Below, one piece after another: positions 7,303 through 14,123 of a stretch of 15,267 nt of DNA. Position numbers and translations under genes: made by a program. The notes under the pieces are model-generated. The model was not told where the DNA came from. It worked only from the letters and a program-made list of their open reading frames with translations, and did not search any database. Location: NCBI GenBank assembly GCA_028697875.1, contig JAQVEQ010000052.1, positions 1 through 15,267 on the forward strand, written 5' to 3'. The stretch's first letter is position 1. Each line of letters starts with the position of its first letter. Source of the stretch: Novosphingobium sp. (lineage in GTDB: Bacteria; Pseudomonadota; Alphaproteobacteria; Sphingomonadales; Sphingomonadaceae).

Positions 7303-9156
7303 TTAGAGTCCGAGCGCGACCGCGCTCCAATAGGTGATTCCCGCGAAGACGTAGGCCAATCCGAAGAGATAGAGCAACATGAAGGCGGGCCATTTCCACC
7401 CGTTTGTTTCACGCCGGGCGACCGCGATCGTGGACAGGCATTGCGGCGCGAAGACGAACCAGGCGAGGAAGGCCAGCGCCGTGGGCAGGCTCCAGCGCGC
7501 GGAGAGCTGTTCCGTCAGGGCCGTTGCCGCCTGGTCCTCGTCGTCCGCAGCGACGGCATAAGTCGTCGCCAGCGAGGAAACGGCGACTTCGCGCGCGGCC
7601 ATGGCCGGGACCAGCGCCAGCGCAATCTCGTGGTTGAAGCCGATCGGCCTGACCACCACTTCCAGCCCTTGGGCGATATGGCCCGCAATCGAAGAGTCGA
7701 CCTGGCTTTCGCCCGGCGCGGCCTTGGGGAAGCTCAGCAGCAGCCAGAGCACGACCGTCGCCGTGAAAATGATCGTGCCCGCGCGGCGCAGGAAGATCCA
7801 CGCCCGCTGCCACAGGCCGATCGCCAGGTCGGACAGGCGCGGCAACTGGTATTTGGGCAGTTCCATGATGAAGCCACTCGCCGCGCCCTTGGTTACCGAA
7901 CGGCGCAGTACCAGCGCCACCAGCATGGCGCCGACGATCCCGGCGACATAGAGCGCAAACAGCACCAGCCCCTGCAAGCCAATGCCCCAGCCGACAGTGC
8001 GGTTGGGAATGAAGGCGGCGATAATCACCGCATAGACCGGCAGGCGCGCCGAACAGGTCATCAGCGGCGCGACGAGGATCGTCGTCAGCCGGTCCTTCGG
8101 ATCGGCGATGGAACGGGTCGCCATGATGCCGGGAATGGCGCAGGCGAAGCTGGACAGCAGCGGGATGAAGCTGCGCCCCGAAAGGCCGACATAGGCCATC
8201 AGCCGGTCCATCAGGAACGCGGCGCGGGCCATGTAGCCGGTCGCCTCCATCGTCAGGATGAAAGCGAAGAGAATCACGATCTGGGGCAGGAAAACGACCA
8301 CCGAACCGACGCCCGACAGCACGCCCTGGGTCAACAGGTCGCGGACGAAGCCGGCCGGCAGGTTCGCGTTGGCGAGGTCTATCAGCCGGCTCACCACGCC
8401 GTCCAGCACATCGGCGAACGGCGTCGCCCAGGCGAACACGGCCTGGAAGATGACGAACAGCAGCGCGAACAGGATCGGTGGGCCGAGCCAGGGGTGCAGC
8501 AGCAGATTGTCCATCCGCGAATGGAGCCGGTGCTGCGCGGTTTCGGAAAGGATCGCGCCTTGCGCGATATTGTGCGCCGCCAGCCGCCGTTCCGGCAGGG
8601 TGATATGCGGGCGGGGATGGGCGTGGGGATCGGCCTCGGCCTTGCATTCGGCCCGGGCGATCGCGTCGGTCAGTTCGGCCAGCCCCTTGCGGCGCACCGC
8701 CACGGTCGGGATGACCGGCACGCCAAGCGCCTGTTCCAGCGCCTTGGGATCGAGCACCAGCCCGTCCCGCTCCGCCAGGTCGAGCATGTTGAGCGCGACA
8801 ATCGTCGGCCGCCCCAGTTCGATCACTTCCTGCGCGAAGACCAGGTGCTGTTCGAGATTCGAGGCGTCGAGCACGATCACCAGCACTTCGGGCTGCGCCT
8901 GGCCCGGGAATTCGCCCAGGATGACCCGGCGCGTTACTTCCTCGTCCGGGCTGGTCGCGTCGAGTCCGTAACTGCCCGGCAGGTCGACCAGTTCGACCGG
9001 CTCGCCCGACGGCAGCACCAGCCGGCCGGCCTTCCGCTCCACCGTGACGCCGGGATAGTTGGCGATCTTCTGCCGCGCACCGGTCAGCGCGTTGAACAGC
9101 GCGCTTTTCCCCGCATTGGGATTGCCTACCAATGCGGTCGTGCGCATCCGCGTCAT
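7303..9156 (-). CDS. feoB: FeoB, ferrous iron transporter
   Basis: Inner-membrane Fe(II) uptake protein with an N-terminal GTPase; 617 residues, shorter than the E. coli protein (773) but in line with compact forms. G-domain motifs are G1 GNPNAGKS (11-18), G3 DLPGSYG (58-64) and G4 NMLD (123-126). The membrane part starts near 220 and contains the two gate motifs SSFACAIPGIMATR (335-348, Cys339) and PLMTCSARLPVY (364-375, Cys368). Its ATG overlaps the feoA TGA (ATGA), so translation is coupled. No feoC follows: the next gene is ssb, 18 bases downstream. Regulation by a Fur-type repressor is suggested by a site upstream of feoA. Confidence 0.96.
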   Translation of the reverse strand: MTRMRTTALVGNPNAGKSALFNALTGARQKIANYPGVTVERKAGRLVLPSGEPVELVDLPGSYGLDATSPDEEVTRRVILGEFPGQAQPEVLVIVLDASNLEQHLVFAQEVIELGRPTIVALNMLDLAERDGLVLDPKALEQALGVPVIPTVAVRRKGLAELTDAIARAECKAEADPHAHPRPHITLPERRLAAHNIAQGAILSETAQHRLHSRMDNLLLHPWLGPPILFALLFVIFQAVFAWATPFADVLDGVVSRLIDLANANLPAGFVRDLLTQGVLSGVGSVVVFLPQIVILFAFILTMEATGYMARAAFLMDRLMAYVGLSGRSFIPLLSSFACAIPGIMATRSIADPKDRLTTILVAPLMTCSARLPVYAVIIAAFIPNRTVGWGIGLQGLVLFALYVAGIVGAMLVALVLRRSVTKGAASGFIMELPKYQLPRLSDLAIGLWQRAWIFLRRAGTIIFTATVVLWLLLSFPKAAPGESQVDSSIAGHIAQGLEVVVRPIGFNHEIALALVPAMAAREVAVSSLATTYAVAADDEDQAATALTEQLSARWSLPTALAFLAWFVFAPQCLSTIAVARRETNGWKWPAFMLLYLFGLAYVFAGITYWSAVALGL

Positions 9157-9392
9157 AGCGCCTCGACCTGCATCGCCTGGGCGTGAATCCGGCGGATCGC
9201 CACGCTCATCCGCCCGACCATGACCGCGAGGGGATCGCGCCCGGAAAAGACGCCGCGATGCGCCACTGCGACCCGCGCCCCTTCGTCGAGGCCCAGCGCG
9301 CGCAGCCGCTGCCCTTCATCGGGGGCCAGCAGCGACCAGTCGATCGCAGTAATGCGAGCCCGCTTGCCGATCGGGAGTTCCTCGAGAGTCAT
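9153..9392 (-). CDS. feoA: FeoA, ferrous iron transport accessory protein
   Basis: Small cytoplasmic SH3-like protein (79 residues) that works with FeoB in Fe(II) import. The fold signature is MTLEELPIGKRARI at the start, LRALGLDEGARV in the middle and a C-terminal VMVGRMSVAIRR strand. I chose the ATG at 9392 because FeoA proteins begin just before the L..L..G pattern; a TTG at 9428 would add twelve residues that resemble no part of the family. The last bases overlap feoB by four. A putative Fur site and promoter lie in the 67 bases between this gene and COQ9. Confidence 0.92.
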   Translation of the reverse strand: MTLEELPIGKRARITAIDWSLLAPDEGQRLRALGLDEGARVAVAHRGVFSGRDPLAVMVGRMSVAIRRIHAQAMQVEAL

Positions 9393-9421
9393 GCCCGATC
9401 CGCTGCCAGATTCTGCCGCAT

Positions 9422-9442
9422 ATTGCAACTGGTTCGCATTAA
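9422..9442 (-). promoter_or_regulatory. Candidate Fur box upstream of feoAB
   Basis: ATTGCAACTGGTTCGCATT (9422-9440) is an imperfect dyad, TTGCAA...TTCGCA, resembling the ATTGCGAAT-type sites seen ahead of iron uptake genes in sphingomonads. It covers the proposed -10 of the feoA promoter, as expected for an iron-dependent repressor. The match is by eye, and several central positions break the symmetry. Confidence 0.4.
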
Positions 9443-9463
9443 AAGAATCGCTATCGCTTTCAA
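9436..9463 (-). promoter_or_regulatory. Candidate feoA promoter
   Basis: On the minus strand, TTGAAA (complement of 9458-9463) and TAATGC (complement of 9436-9441) are 16 bases apart. The -35 overlaps the COQ9 stop codon, which would let feoAB be controlled separately from the ankyrin-COQ9 message. Confidence 0.4.
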
Positions 9464-10125
9464 CGGGCCGGATAGCGCAGCCGGCCGAGGAAGCGGGTCA
9501 CGCTGAAATGGTTTCCAGCCTGCGGCACGATCCGGGCCTTGGCCTTCTCGAATCGGATAATGCCTGCAATCCGGCGCTCGAGAAAGGCTTTCGTTTCCGC
9601 CTTGCCCGCGCTTTCATCGTCGACGAACACGGCCAGCGTCGCGGCATAGATCCCGGCCAGCACGGTGCGCTTGGTGTAATGGTTGAAATCGCTCGCCGTG
9701 TCGCCGGCGAGACGCCACATCAGGTCGGCGCTGTGCCAGCCCCGCTTGAGCGCGGCGGCGGCGTTCCGGGGCATGGCGAAGATCGCCAGCGCGCGCCGCA
9801 CCGCCTCTTCCCGCCCCGCGACGGCATCGAGCCGGAACTGCACCAGCTGCCGGATCCGTTCCCGCACGGGCAAGACAGCCAGCGCCCCGGCCGGCAAGGC
9901 CTGCGCCATGGCCGCGTCGATCCCGTCGATCCAGGCGCCGATCATGTCCATCGCGCCGCCGGGAAAGGCGATCCGGGCGACCGCGGGGGCAATGCCCGCC
10001 TGCCCGGCCGCGGTTTCGAGCGCCGTCTCGCTCCACCCGTCGAATGCGGCGTTGTCCGCGATCAACGGCGCCAGCAGCGCGCGGATATCGTCGAGCGTCG
10101 GGTCACCGGTCGCGATCTGGCCCAT
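9460..10125 (-). CDS. COQ9 family protein
   Basis: Homologue of mitochondrial COQ9, a lipid-binding partner of the COQ7 hydroxylase in ubiquinone synthesis. It has 221 residues. The N-terminal part has a TetR-like helical pattern, ETALETAAGQAGIAPAVARI (33-52). The conserved COQ9 core is SADLMWRLAGDTASDFNHYT (132-151) followed by a KRTVLAGIYAATLAVF stretch (152-167), where the fold is expected to bind isoprenoid lipid. The ATG at 10125 lies two bases after the stop of the ankyrin gene, with no strong Shine-Dalgarno, which points to coupled translation. The role in this organism is inferred from the family. Confidence 0.9.
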   Translation of the reverse strand: MGQIATGDPTLDDIRALLAPLIADNAAFDGWSETALETAAGQAGIAPAVARIAFPGGAMDMIGAWIDGIDAAMAQALPAGALAVLPVRERIRQLVQFRLDAVAGREEAVRRALAIFAMPRNAAAALKRGWHSADLMWRLAGDTASDFNHYTKRTVLAGIYAATLAVFVDDESAGKAETKAFLERRIAGIIRFEKAKARIVPQAGNHFSVTRFLGRLRYPAR

Positions 10126-10127
10126 CT

Positions 10128-10754
10128 TTAGAAACTCGGCCCGTAGACGCGGCTGTCCTCGCGCTCCTCCGGGGATTTCGCCCGTGCCTGGATTTCGGAC
10201 AGGGTATTGCTCGTCGGTCCCTGCAACTCGGCGTAGTCGCGTGCCGACCGGCCGGAGTTGTCGGGCCGGTCGGGGTTGGCCCCGGCCTTGAGCAACGCGC
10301 GCATGATCGGGATGTCCTTGCGGTGGACCGCCAGGATCAGCGGCGTTTCGCCGGTATCGTTGGCATCGTCGACCCGCGCGCCGTTGGCGATCAGTTCGTT
10401 CGCGCCTTCGACGAAGCCGAGCCGGACGGCGATCACCAGCGGGGTCACGCCGTGCTTGTCGCCGATATTCGGATTCGCCCCGTGCTGCAGCAGGAAGCGG
10501 GTCCACGTGAGGTCGCGGCGGGCCACGACGATATGCAGCGCGCTTTCGCCCGAAGTCACGTCGCGCGTGTTGACGATCGTCGTGCCCGGTTCGTTGAGAT
10601 ACTTGGTCGCGGTTTCGCCGTCGGCCTTCTTGACCGCGTCGAGGAACTTGTAACTGTCGGAAAACTGGGCCTGGGCCGCGGCAGGCAGGATCATCATGCC
10701 CGCGAACAGTGTCAGCGCCAGTTTCCTCCACGCCCCGACTGTGGTCACCGCCAT
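10128..10754 (-). CDS. Secreted ankyrin-repeat protein
   Basis: A 208-residue protein with a Sec signal peptide (AGMMILPAAAQAQ, likely cleavage after residue 29) and about four ankyrin repeats: SGESALHIVVARRDL (68-82), HGVTPLVIAVRLGF (101-114), TGETPLILAVHRKD (134-147) and a degenerate SGRSARDYAEL (167-177). Ankyrin repeats bind proteins, so a periplasmic binding role is likely, but the partner is unknown. The start is uncertain: AGGAG (complement of 10757-10761) is only two bases from the ATG at 10754 but eight bases from a GTG two codons later at 10748. It leads directly into COQ9. Confidence 0.88.
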   Translation of the reverse strand: MAVTTVGAWRKLALTLFAGMMILPAAAQAQFSDSYKFLDAVKKADGETATKYLNEPGTTIVNTRDVTSGESALHIVVARRDLTWTRFLLQHGANPNIGDKHGVTPLVIAVRLGFVEGANELIANGARVDDANDTGETPLILAVHRKDIPIMRALLKAGANPDRPDNSGRSARDYAELQGPTSNTLSEIQARAKSPEEREDSRVYGPSF

Positions 10755-10778
10755 GTCTCCTTCATATTCGCGCAGTAA

Positions 10779-10795
10779 AAGGGGACTCACCCCTT
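10779..10795 (-). promoter_or_regulatory. Hairpin in the ankyrin-gene leader
   Basis: AAGGGG-ACTCA-CCCCTT is a perfect 6-bp stem with a 5-base loop. Read on the minus strand it ends in CCCCTTTT, so it looks like a small intrinsic terminator about 25 bases before the ankyrin start, or an operator in the divergent 63-base gap. No upstream minus-strand gene needs a terminator here. Confidence 0.4.
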
Positions 10796-10817
10796 GCCGT
10801 CGCCGGGTTAGCAGAGC

Positions 10818-11444
10818 ATGAACCGTCGCGCCATGACCAAGCGCCTGTTTCCCGCCCTGTGCCTCTCCCTTGCCGCCGCCCTGGCTCTTTCCGGCTGCGA
10901 CGGCTCCCCATCCGCCAACGGCCCGCAAGGCCGCCCGCCGCTGGCCGACGCGCGGATCGGCGGCCCGTTCACTCTGATCGACAAGGACGGGAAGGCGGTC
11001 CACTGGTCCGACTTCGACGGGCGCTATCGCATCGTCTATTTCGGCTACACCTTCTGCCCCGACGTCTGCCCGTTCGACATGCAGAACCTGATGCAGGGCT
11101 TCGCGCTTTTCGCGAAGCAGCACCCGGATCTCTCCGGTCAGGTCCAGCCGATGTTCATTTCGATCGATCCCGAGCGGGATACGCCCAAGGCCGTCGGTGA
11201 ATTCACCGGGGCCTTTTCCGACCGCCTGCTGGGCCTGACCGGCACGCCCGAACAAGTCGCCGCGGCGGCCAAGGCATTCAGCGCCTACTACAAGAAGGGC
11301 GAGGATTCGCCCGGCGGCGGCTACCTGATGGACCACAGCCGCGGGACCTACCTGATGGGCCGCCAGGGTGAACCGATCGCGCTTGTCCCGGTCGATGCCG
11401 GACCGGAAGCGGTTGCTGCGGAACTGGAAAAATGGATACGTTGA
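10818..11444 (+). CDS. SCO1/SenC/PrrC family copper lipoprotein
   Basis: Periplasmic, membrane-tethered thioredoxin-fold protein that delivers copper to the CuA centre of cytochrome c oxidase. It has 208 residues. A lipoprotein signal ends at ALSGC (Cys27). The copper site is complete: CPDVC (Cys80, Cys84) in YFGYTFCPDVCPFD and the distal His173 in YLMDHSRGTYL. Supporting segments are MFISIDPERDTP (112-123) and LTGTPEQV (140-147). The ATG at 10818 is used; an ATG five codons later is an alternative, and neither has a strong ribosome site. The 3' end overlaps the next gene by 13 bases. Confidence 0.94.
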   Translation: MNRRAMTKRLFPALCLSLAAALALSGCDGSPSANGPQGRPPLADARIGGPFTLIDKDGKAVHWSDFDGRYRIVYFGYTFCPDVCPFDMQNLMQGFALFAKQHPDLSGQVQPMFISIDPERDTPKAVGEFTGAFSDRLLGLTGTPEQVAAAAKAFSAYYKKGEDSPGGGYLMDHSRGTYLMGRQGEPIALVPVDAGPEAVAAELEKWIR

Positions 11445-11893
11445 GACCCCGGTTCTGGGCCCTGCCGCTGGCCGAGCTGACCCGTGCCGAATGGGAAGCC
11501 CTGTGCGACGGGTGCGGCCAGTGCTGCCTGCACAAGCTGGAAGACGCCGACACCGGCGAAATCATGCCGACCAACGTCGCTTGCAAGCTGCTCGACATCT
11601 CGACCGCCCGCTGCAAGGACTACCGCAACCGCAAGGCCTATGTGCCCGACTGCCTGCGGCTGACCGCGCGCAATGTCGGGCAGCAGTACTGGCTGCCCAG
11701 GACCTGCGCCTACCGCCTGCGCGCGGAAGGCGAGCCCTTGCCTTCCTGGCACTATCTCCTGTCCGGCAGCCGGGAGACCGTGCACGAGGCAGGGGCTTCG
11801 ATCGTCGGGCGGGTCATTTCGGAAACCGATGCCGGGCCGCTCGAACATCACATGGTCGACTGGCCCGAAGTGGCGAACGGGCCGGGCACATGA
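11432..11893 (+). CDS. YcgN family cysteine cluster protein (UPF0260)
   Basis: A 153-residue member of the YcgN/UPF0260 family, which carries a conserved cysteine cluster thought to bind zinc or an iron-sulfur group; function unproven. Eight cysteines are seen at 25, 28, 31, 32, 51, 61, 74 and 92, beginning with ALCDGCGQCCLHKLED and continuing through the RCKDY and CAYRLRAEGEPLPSWHYL segments, all typical of the family. The start overlaps the end of the SCO gene by 13 bases in another frame, and its TGA overlaps the next ATG, so it sits in a tight three-gene operon. Confidence 0.93.
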   Translation: MDTLRPRFWALPLAELTRAEWEALCDGCGQCCLHKLEDADTGEIMPTNVACKLLDISTARCKDYRNRKAYVPDCLRLTARNVGQQYWLPRTCAYRLRAEGEPLPSWHYLLSGSRETVHEAGASIVGRVISETDAGPLEHHMVDWPEVANGPGT

Positions 11894-12612
11894 TCGACTG
11901 GCTGCTCCGGACGAGCGAGCCGCCATCGCTACCGCTCGCCGGGCGCACCGTCCCCATCGCCTTGCGCCGCCACGCGCGCGCCACCCGCATGACCTTGCGC
12001 CTCGCCCCGGACGGCAGCGAAGTGCGCGTGACCCTGCCGCAATGGGGCCGCACTATCGACGCGCTGGAATTCGCCCGCTCCCGGTCCCGCTGGCTCGAAA
12101 GCCAGATGGCGCGGATTCCTTCCGTCATCCCGCCCGCGCCGGGGGGGCTGCTGCATCACTGCGGCCGTCCCTTGCGCGTCGCCTGGTCGCCGGATCTGCC
12201 GCGCAAGCCGCGCATCGCGGACGGCGAAGTGCGGGTCGGCGGGCCGGAATCCGGCCTTGCCGCGCGCCTTCGCCGCTGGCTGGAACAGGAGGCACTGGCC
12301 CTGATGGGCGGCGACCTGGCCCATTACTGCGCCCGCACCGGCGTCTCTGCGCCCGCCCTGCGCCTGTCCCGCGCCCAGCGCCGCTGGGGCAGTTGCGCGG
12401 GCGACGGGACGATCCGGCTCAACTGGCGGCTGGTGCAGGCCCCGTGCGAAGTCCGCCGCTCCGTCGTCGCGCACGAAGTGGCCCATCTCGTCCATTTCGA
12501 CCATTCGCCCGCCTTCCACGCCCTGCTGCGCGAGATCTTCGAAGGCGATCTTCCCGCCGCCAATGCCTGGCTCAAGCGCGAAGGGCGCGGTCTCTACGCA
12601 GCGTTCGGCTGA
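11890..12612 (+). CDS. YgjP-like metal-dependent hydrolase (DUF45, M48-type)
   Basis: Putative zinc metallohydrolase of the YgjP/UPF0758-unrelated DUF45 group, 240 residues. The catalytic motif is HEVAH (195-199), with the third ligand probably His205 in FDHSPAFH, and the characteristic RRWGSC (164-169) lies ahead of it. The N-terminal half has the family pattern of a strand-rich cap with RHARATRMTLRL (28-39) and VRVTLPQWG (45-53). No signal peptide, so cytoplasmic. Biological substrates are not established. The start ATG overlaps the YcgN gene stop (ATGA), implying coupled translation. Confidence 0.9.
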   Translation: MIDWLLRTSEPPSLPLAGRTVPIALRRHARATRMTLRLAPDGSEVRVTLPQWGRTIDALEFARSRSRWLESQMARIPSVIPPAPGGLLHHCGRPLRVAWSPDLPRKPRIADGEVRVGGPESGLAARLRRWLEQEALALMGGDLAHYCARTGVSAPALRLSRAQRRWGSCAGDGTIRLNWRLVQAPCEVRRSVVAHEVAHLVHFDHSPAFHALLREIFEGDLPAANAWLKREGRGLYAAFG

Positions 12613-12636
12613 TCGGGCGCAGCCTGCATGAATCGC

Positions 12637-12665
12637 TGGCTATGGCGGGGCGCGCTCCCTATCTA
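12637..12665 (+). promoter_or_regulatory. Possible promoter placing the start of the message at the next ATG
   Basis: TATCTA (12660-12665) ends seven bases before the ATG at 12673, and the weak hexamer TGGCTA (12637-12642) lies 17 bases ahead. If active, the transcript would begin at or next to the A of ATG, that is, be leaderless. No Shine-Dalgarno is visible at this start, which fits. The -35 match is poor. Confidence 0.3.
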
Positions 12666-12672
12666 GGCGCGC

Positions 12673-13134
12673 ATGAGCTTCTGGCGGAACATCTCCCCTA
12701 CCCGTGCCATCCGCGATTTCACGCGCGAATTCATGCGGCCCACCCCCTATCGCTGGCCGATCATGGGGGCTTCCGCCCTTGCCACTTTCACCATCTTCTC
12801 GGTCATGTGGCACGAAGAGGCGGTCGGCCCGCCGCCGCGCCCCGAAGTGACCTATATCACCACTTTCGCCCCGAACCGCAGCGATGCCGAAATCGCCGCG
12901 TCCAACCGCCTCAACCAGGAACGGCAGGACAAGCTCGCCGCCGAACAGGCCGCGCGCGACGAAATGGTGAAAGGCATCTACCGCACCCTCGGCCGCATGT
13001 CGGGGATGGACGTCGACAAGATCGAACGCGACGCGGCGGCCGAACAGGCGGCGGAAGAACGCGCCGAGACCGAACGCCGCGCCGCCATGCAGGACAATCG
13101 CACCACGCAGGACGGGACCGTTGCCGCGCAGTAG
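12673..13134 (+). CDS. Membrane-anchored coiled-coil protein of unknown function
   Basis: I do not recognise a named family; it resembles conserved hypothetical proteins of sphingomonads. It has 153 residues. One membrane helix (about 26-46, WPIMGASALATFTIFSVMW) follows a basic N-terminus (RAIRDFTREF), so the N-terminus is likely cytoplasmic and the rest periplasmic. A proline-rich link (PPPRPE, 53-58) leads to a segment rich in Glu, Ala, Arg and Gln (about 70-140) that looks like an alpha-helical coiled coil. The gene begins 60 bases after the YgjP-like gene and ends inside ribD by 14 bases, so it likely shares the ribDE message. Confidence 0.8.
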   Translation: MSFWRNISPTRAIRDFTREFMRPTPYRWPIMGASALATFTIFSVMWHEEAVGPPPRPEVTYITTFAPNRSDAEIAASNRLNQERQDKLAAEQAARDEMVKGIYRTLGRMSGMDVDKIERDAAAEQAAEERAETERRAAMQDNRTTQDGTVAAQ

Positions 13135-14098
13135 ACCGGACGAAGCCTGGCTGGCGTCGGCCGCCCGGCTGGCCGCGCGCGGACGGCCCGTCAGCCGCCC
13201 GAACCCGGCGGTGGGCGCGGTGATCGTGAAGGACGGCGTGGTCGTGGGGCAAGGCTGGACCCGCCCCGGCGGCCGTCCCCATGCCGAAGCCGAAGCGCTG
13301 GCCATGGCAGGCGCGGCGGCGCGCGGGGCCACGCTCTACGTCACGCTGGAGCCGTGCGCCCACCAGAGCGCGCGCGGCCCTTCGTGCACTTCGCTGATCT
13401 GCGAATCGGGCGTGGCGTGCGTGGTCGCCGGGGTGGAAGATCCCGATCCGCGCACGGCGGGCGACGGCTTTGCCCGGCTGCGCGCGGCGGGGATCGACGT
13501 GCACCTGTTGCCGCTGCCCGCCGCCGGGACCAGTCTCGAAGGCTATCTCATGTTGCGGCGGGAGGAACGGCCGCACGTCACGCTCAAGCTGGCGACCTCG
13601 CTCGACGGATGCATCGCGCTGGCCGACGGCACCAGCCAGTGGATCACGGGCGAATCCGCCCGCGTCCATGTCCATGCGATGCGGGCGCAAGCCGATGCGA
13701 TCCTCGTCGGCGGGGGCACGCTGCGCGCCGATTCGCCGCGGCTGGACGTGCGGCTCGAAGGGCTCGAAGCGCGCAGCCCGGAACGCTGGGTGCTGACGCG
13801 CGGCGCGGCACCCGATGGCTGGCGCGCGCTCCCGTCCCCGCAAGCAATTTCCACGATGGCGGACGTGCAATACCTGTTCGTCGAAGGCGGGGCGGAATGC
13901 GCTGCCGCCTTCCTCAAGGCAGACCTCGTCGACCGGCTGTTGCTCTACCGTGCGCCCATCGTGATCGGCGCGGGCCGCCATGCCATCGGCGATATCGGGC
14001 TGGCCGATCTCGGCTCTGCCCACGGGCGCTGGCGGATGAGCGACCGGCGCACGCTTGGCAGCGACACTCTCGAAACCTATGAGCGCACTCGGCCCTGA
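13121..14098 (+). CDS. ribD: RibD, bifunctional riboflavin deaminase/reductase
   Basis: Two-domain enzyme of riboflavin synthesis: pyrimidine deaminase followed by pyrimidine reductase. It has 325 residues. The deaminase zinc site is HAE (His54, Glu56) plus Cys79 and Cys89 in EPCAHQSARGPSC. The reductase begins near 150 with KLATSLDGCIAL (156-167), and continues with ITGESARVHVHAMRAQADAI (175-194), VGGGTLRADSP (196-206) and FVEGGAE (253-259). The reductase is shorter than usual, with little sequence between residues 227 and 253. The only start that keeps the conserved N-terminus is TTG at 13121, which has the purine-rich AGGACGGGAC ahead of it and overlaps the upstream gene by 14 bases. Confidence 0.95.
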   Translation: MPRSRPDEAWLASAARLAARGRPVSRPNPAVGAVIVKDGVVVGQGWTRPGGRPHAEAEALAMAGAAARGATLYVTLEPCAHQSARGPSCTSLICESGVACVVAGVEDPDPRTAGDGFARLRAAGIDVHLLPLPAAGTSLEGYLMLRREERPHVTLKLATSLDGCIALADGTSQWITGESARVHVHAMRAQADAILVGGGTLRADSPRLDVRLEGLEARSPERWVLTRGAAPDGWRALPSPQAISTMADVQYLFVEGGAECAAAFLKADLVDRLLLYRAPIVIGAGRHAIGDIGLADLGSAHGRWRMSDRRTLGSDTLETYERTRP

Positions 14099-14123
14099 GG
14101 CCGGCGAAAGGGAAACAGGCTCC

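Noticed and set aside
7441..9186. 581-residue open frame on the plus strand opposite feoB
   Set aside because: Composition dominated by Arg, Gln, Asp and Gly with no motif; feoB on the other strand is complete and unambiguous.
13107..13121. FMN riboswitch ahead of ribD
   Set aside because: ribD overlaps the preceding gene, and the 60-base gap before that gene is too short for an RFN element; none of its conserved helices are seen.
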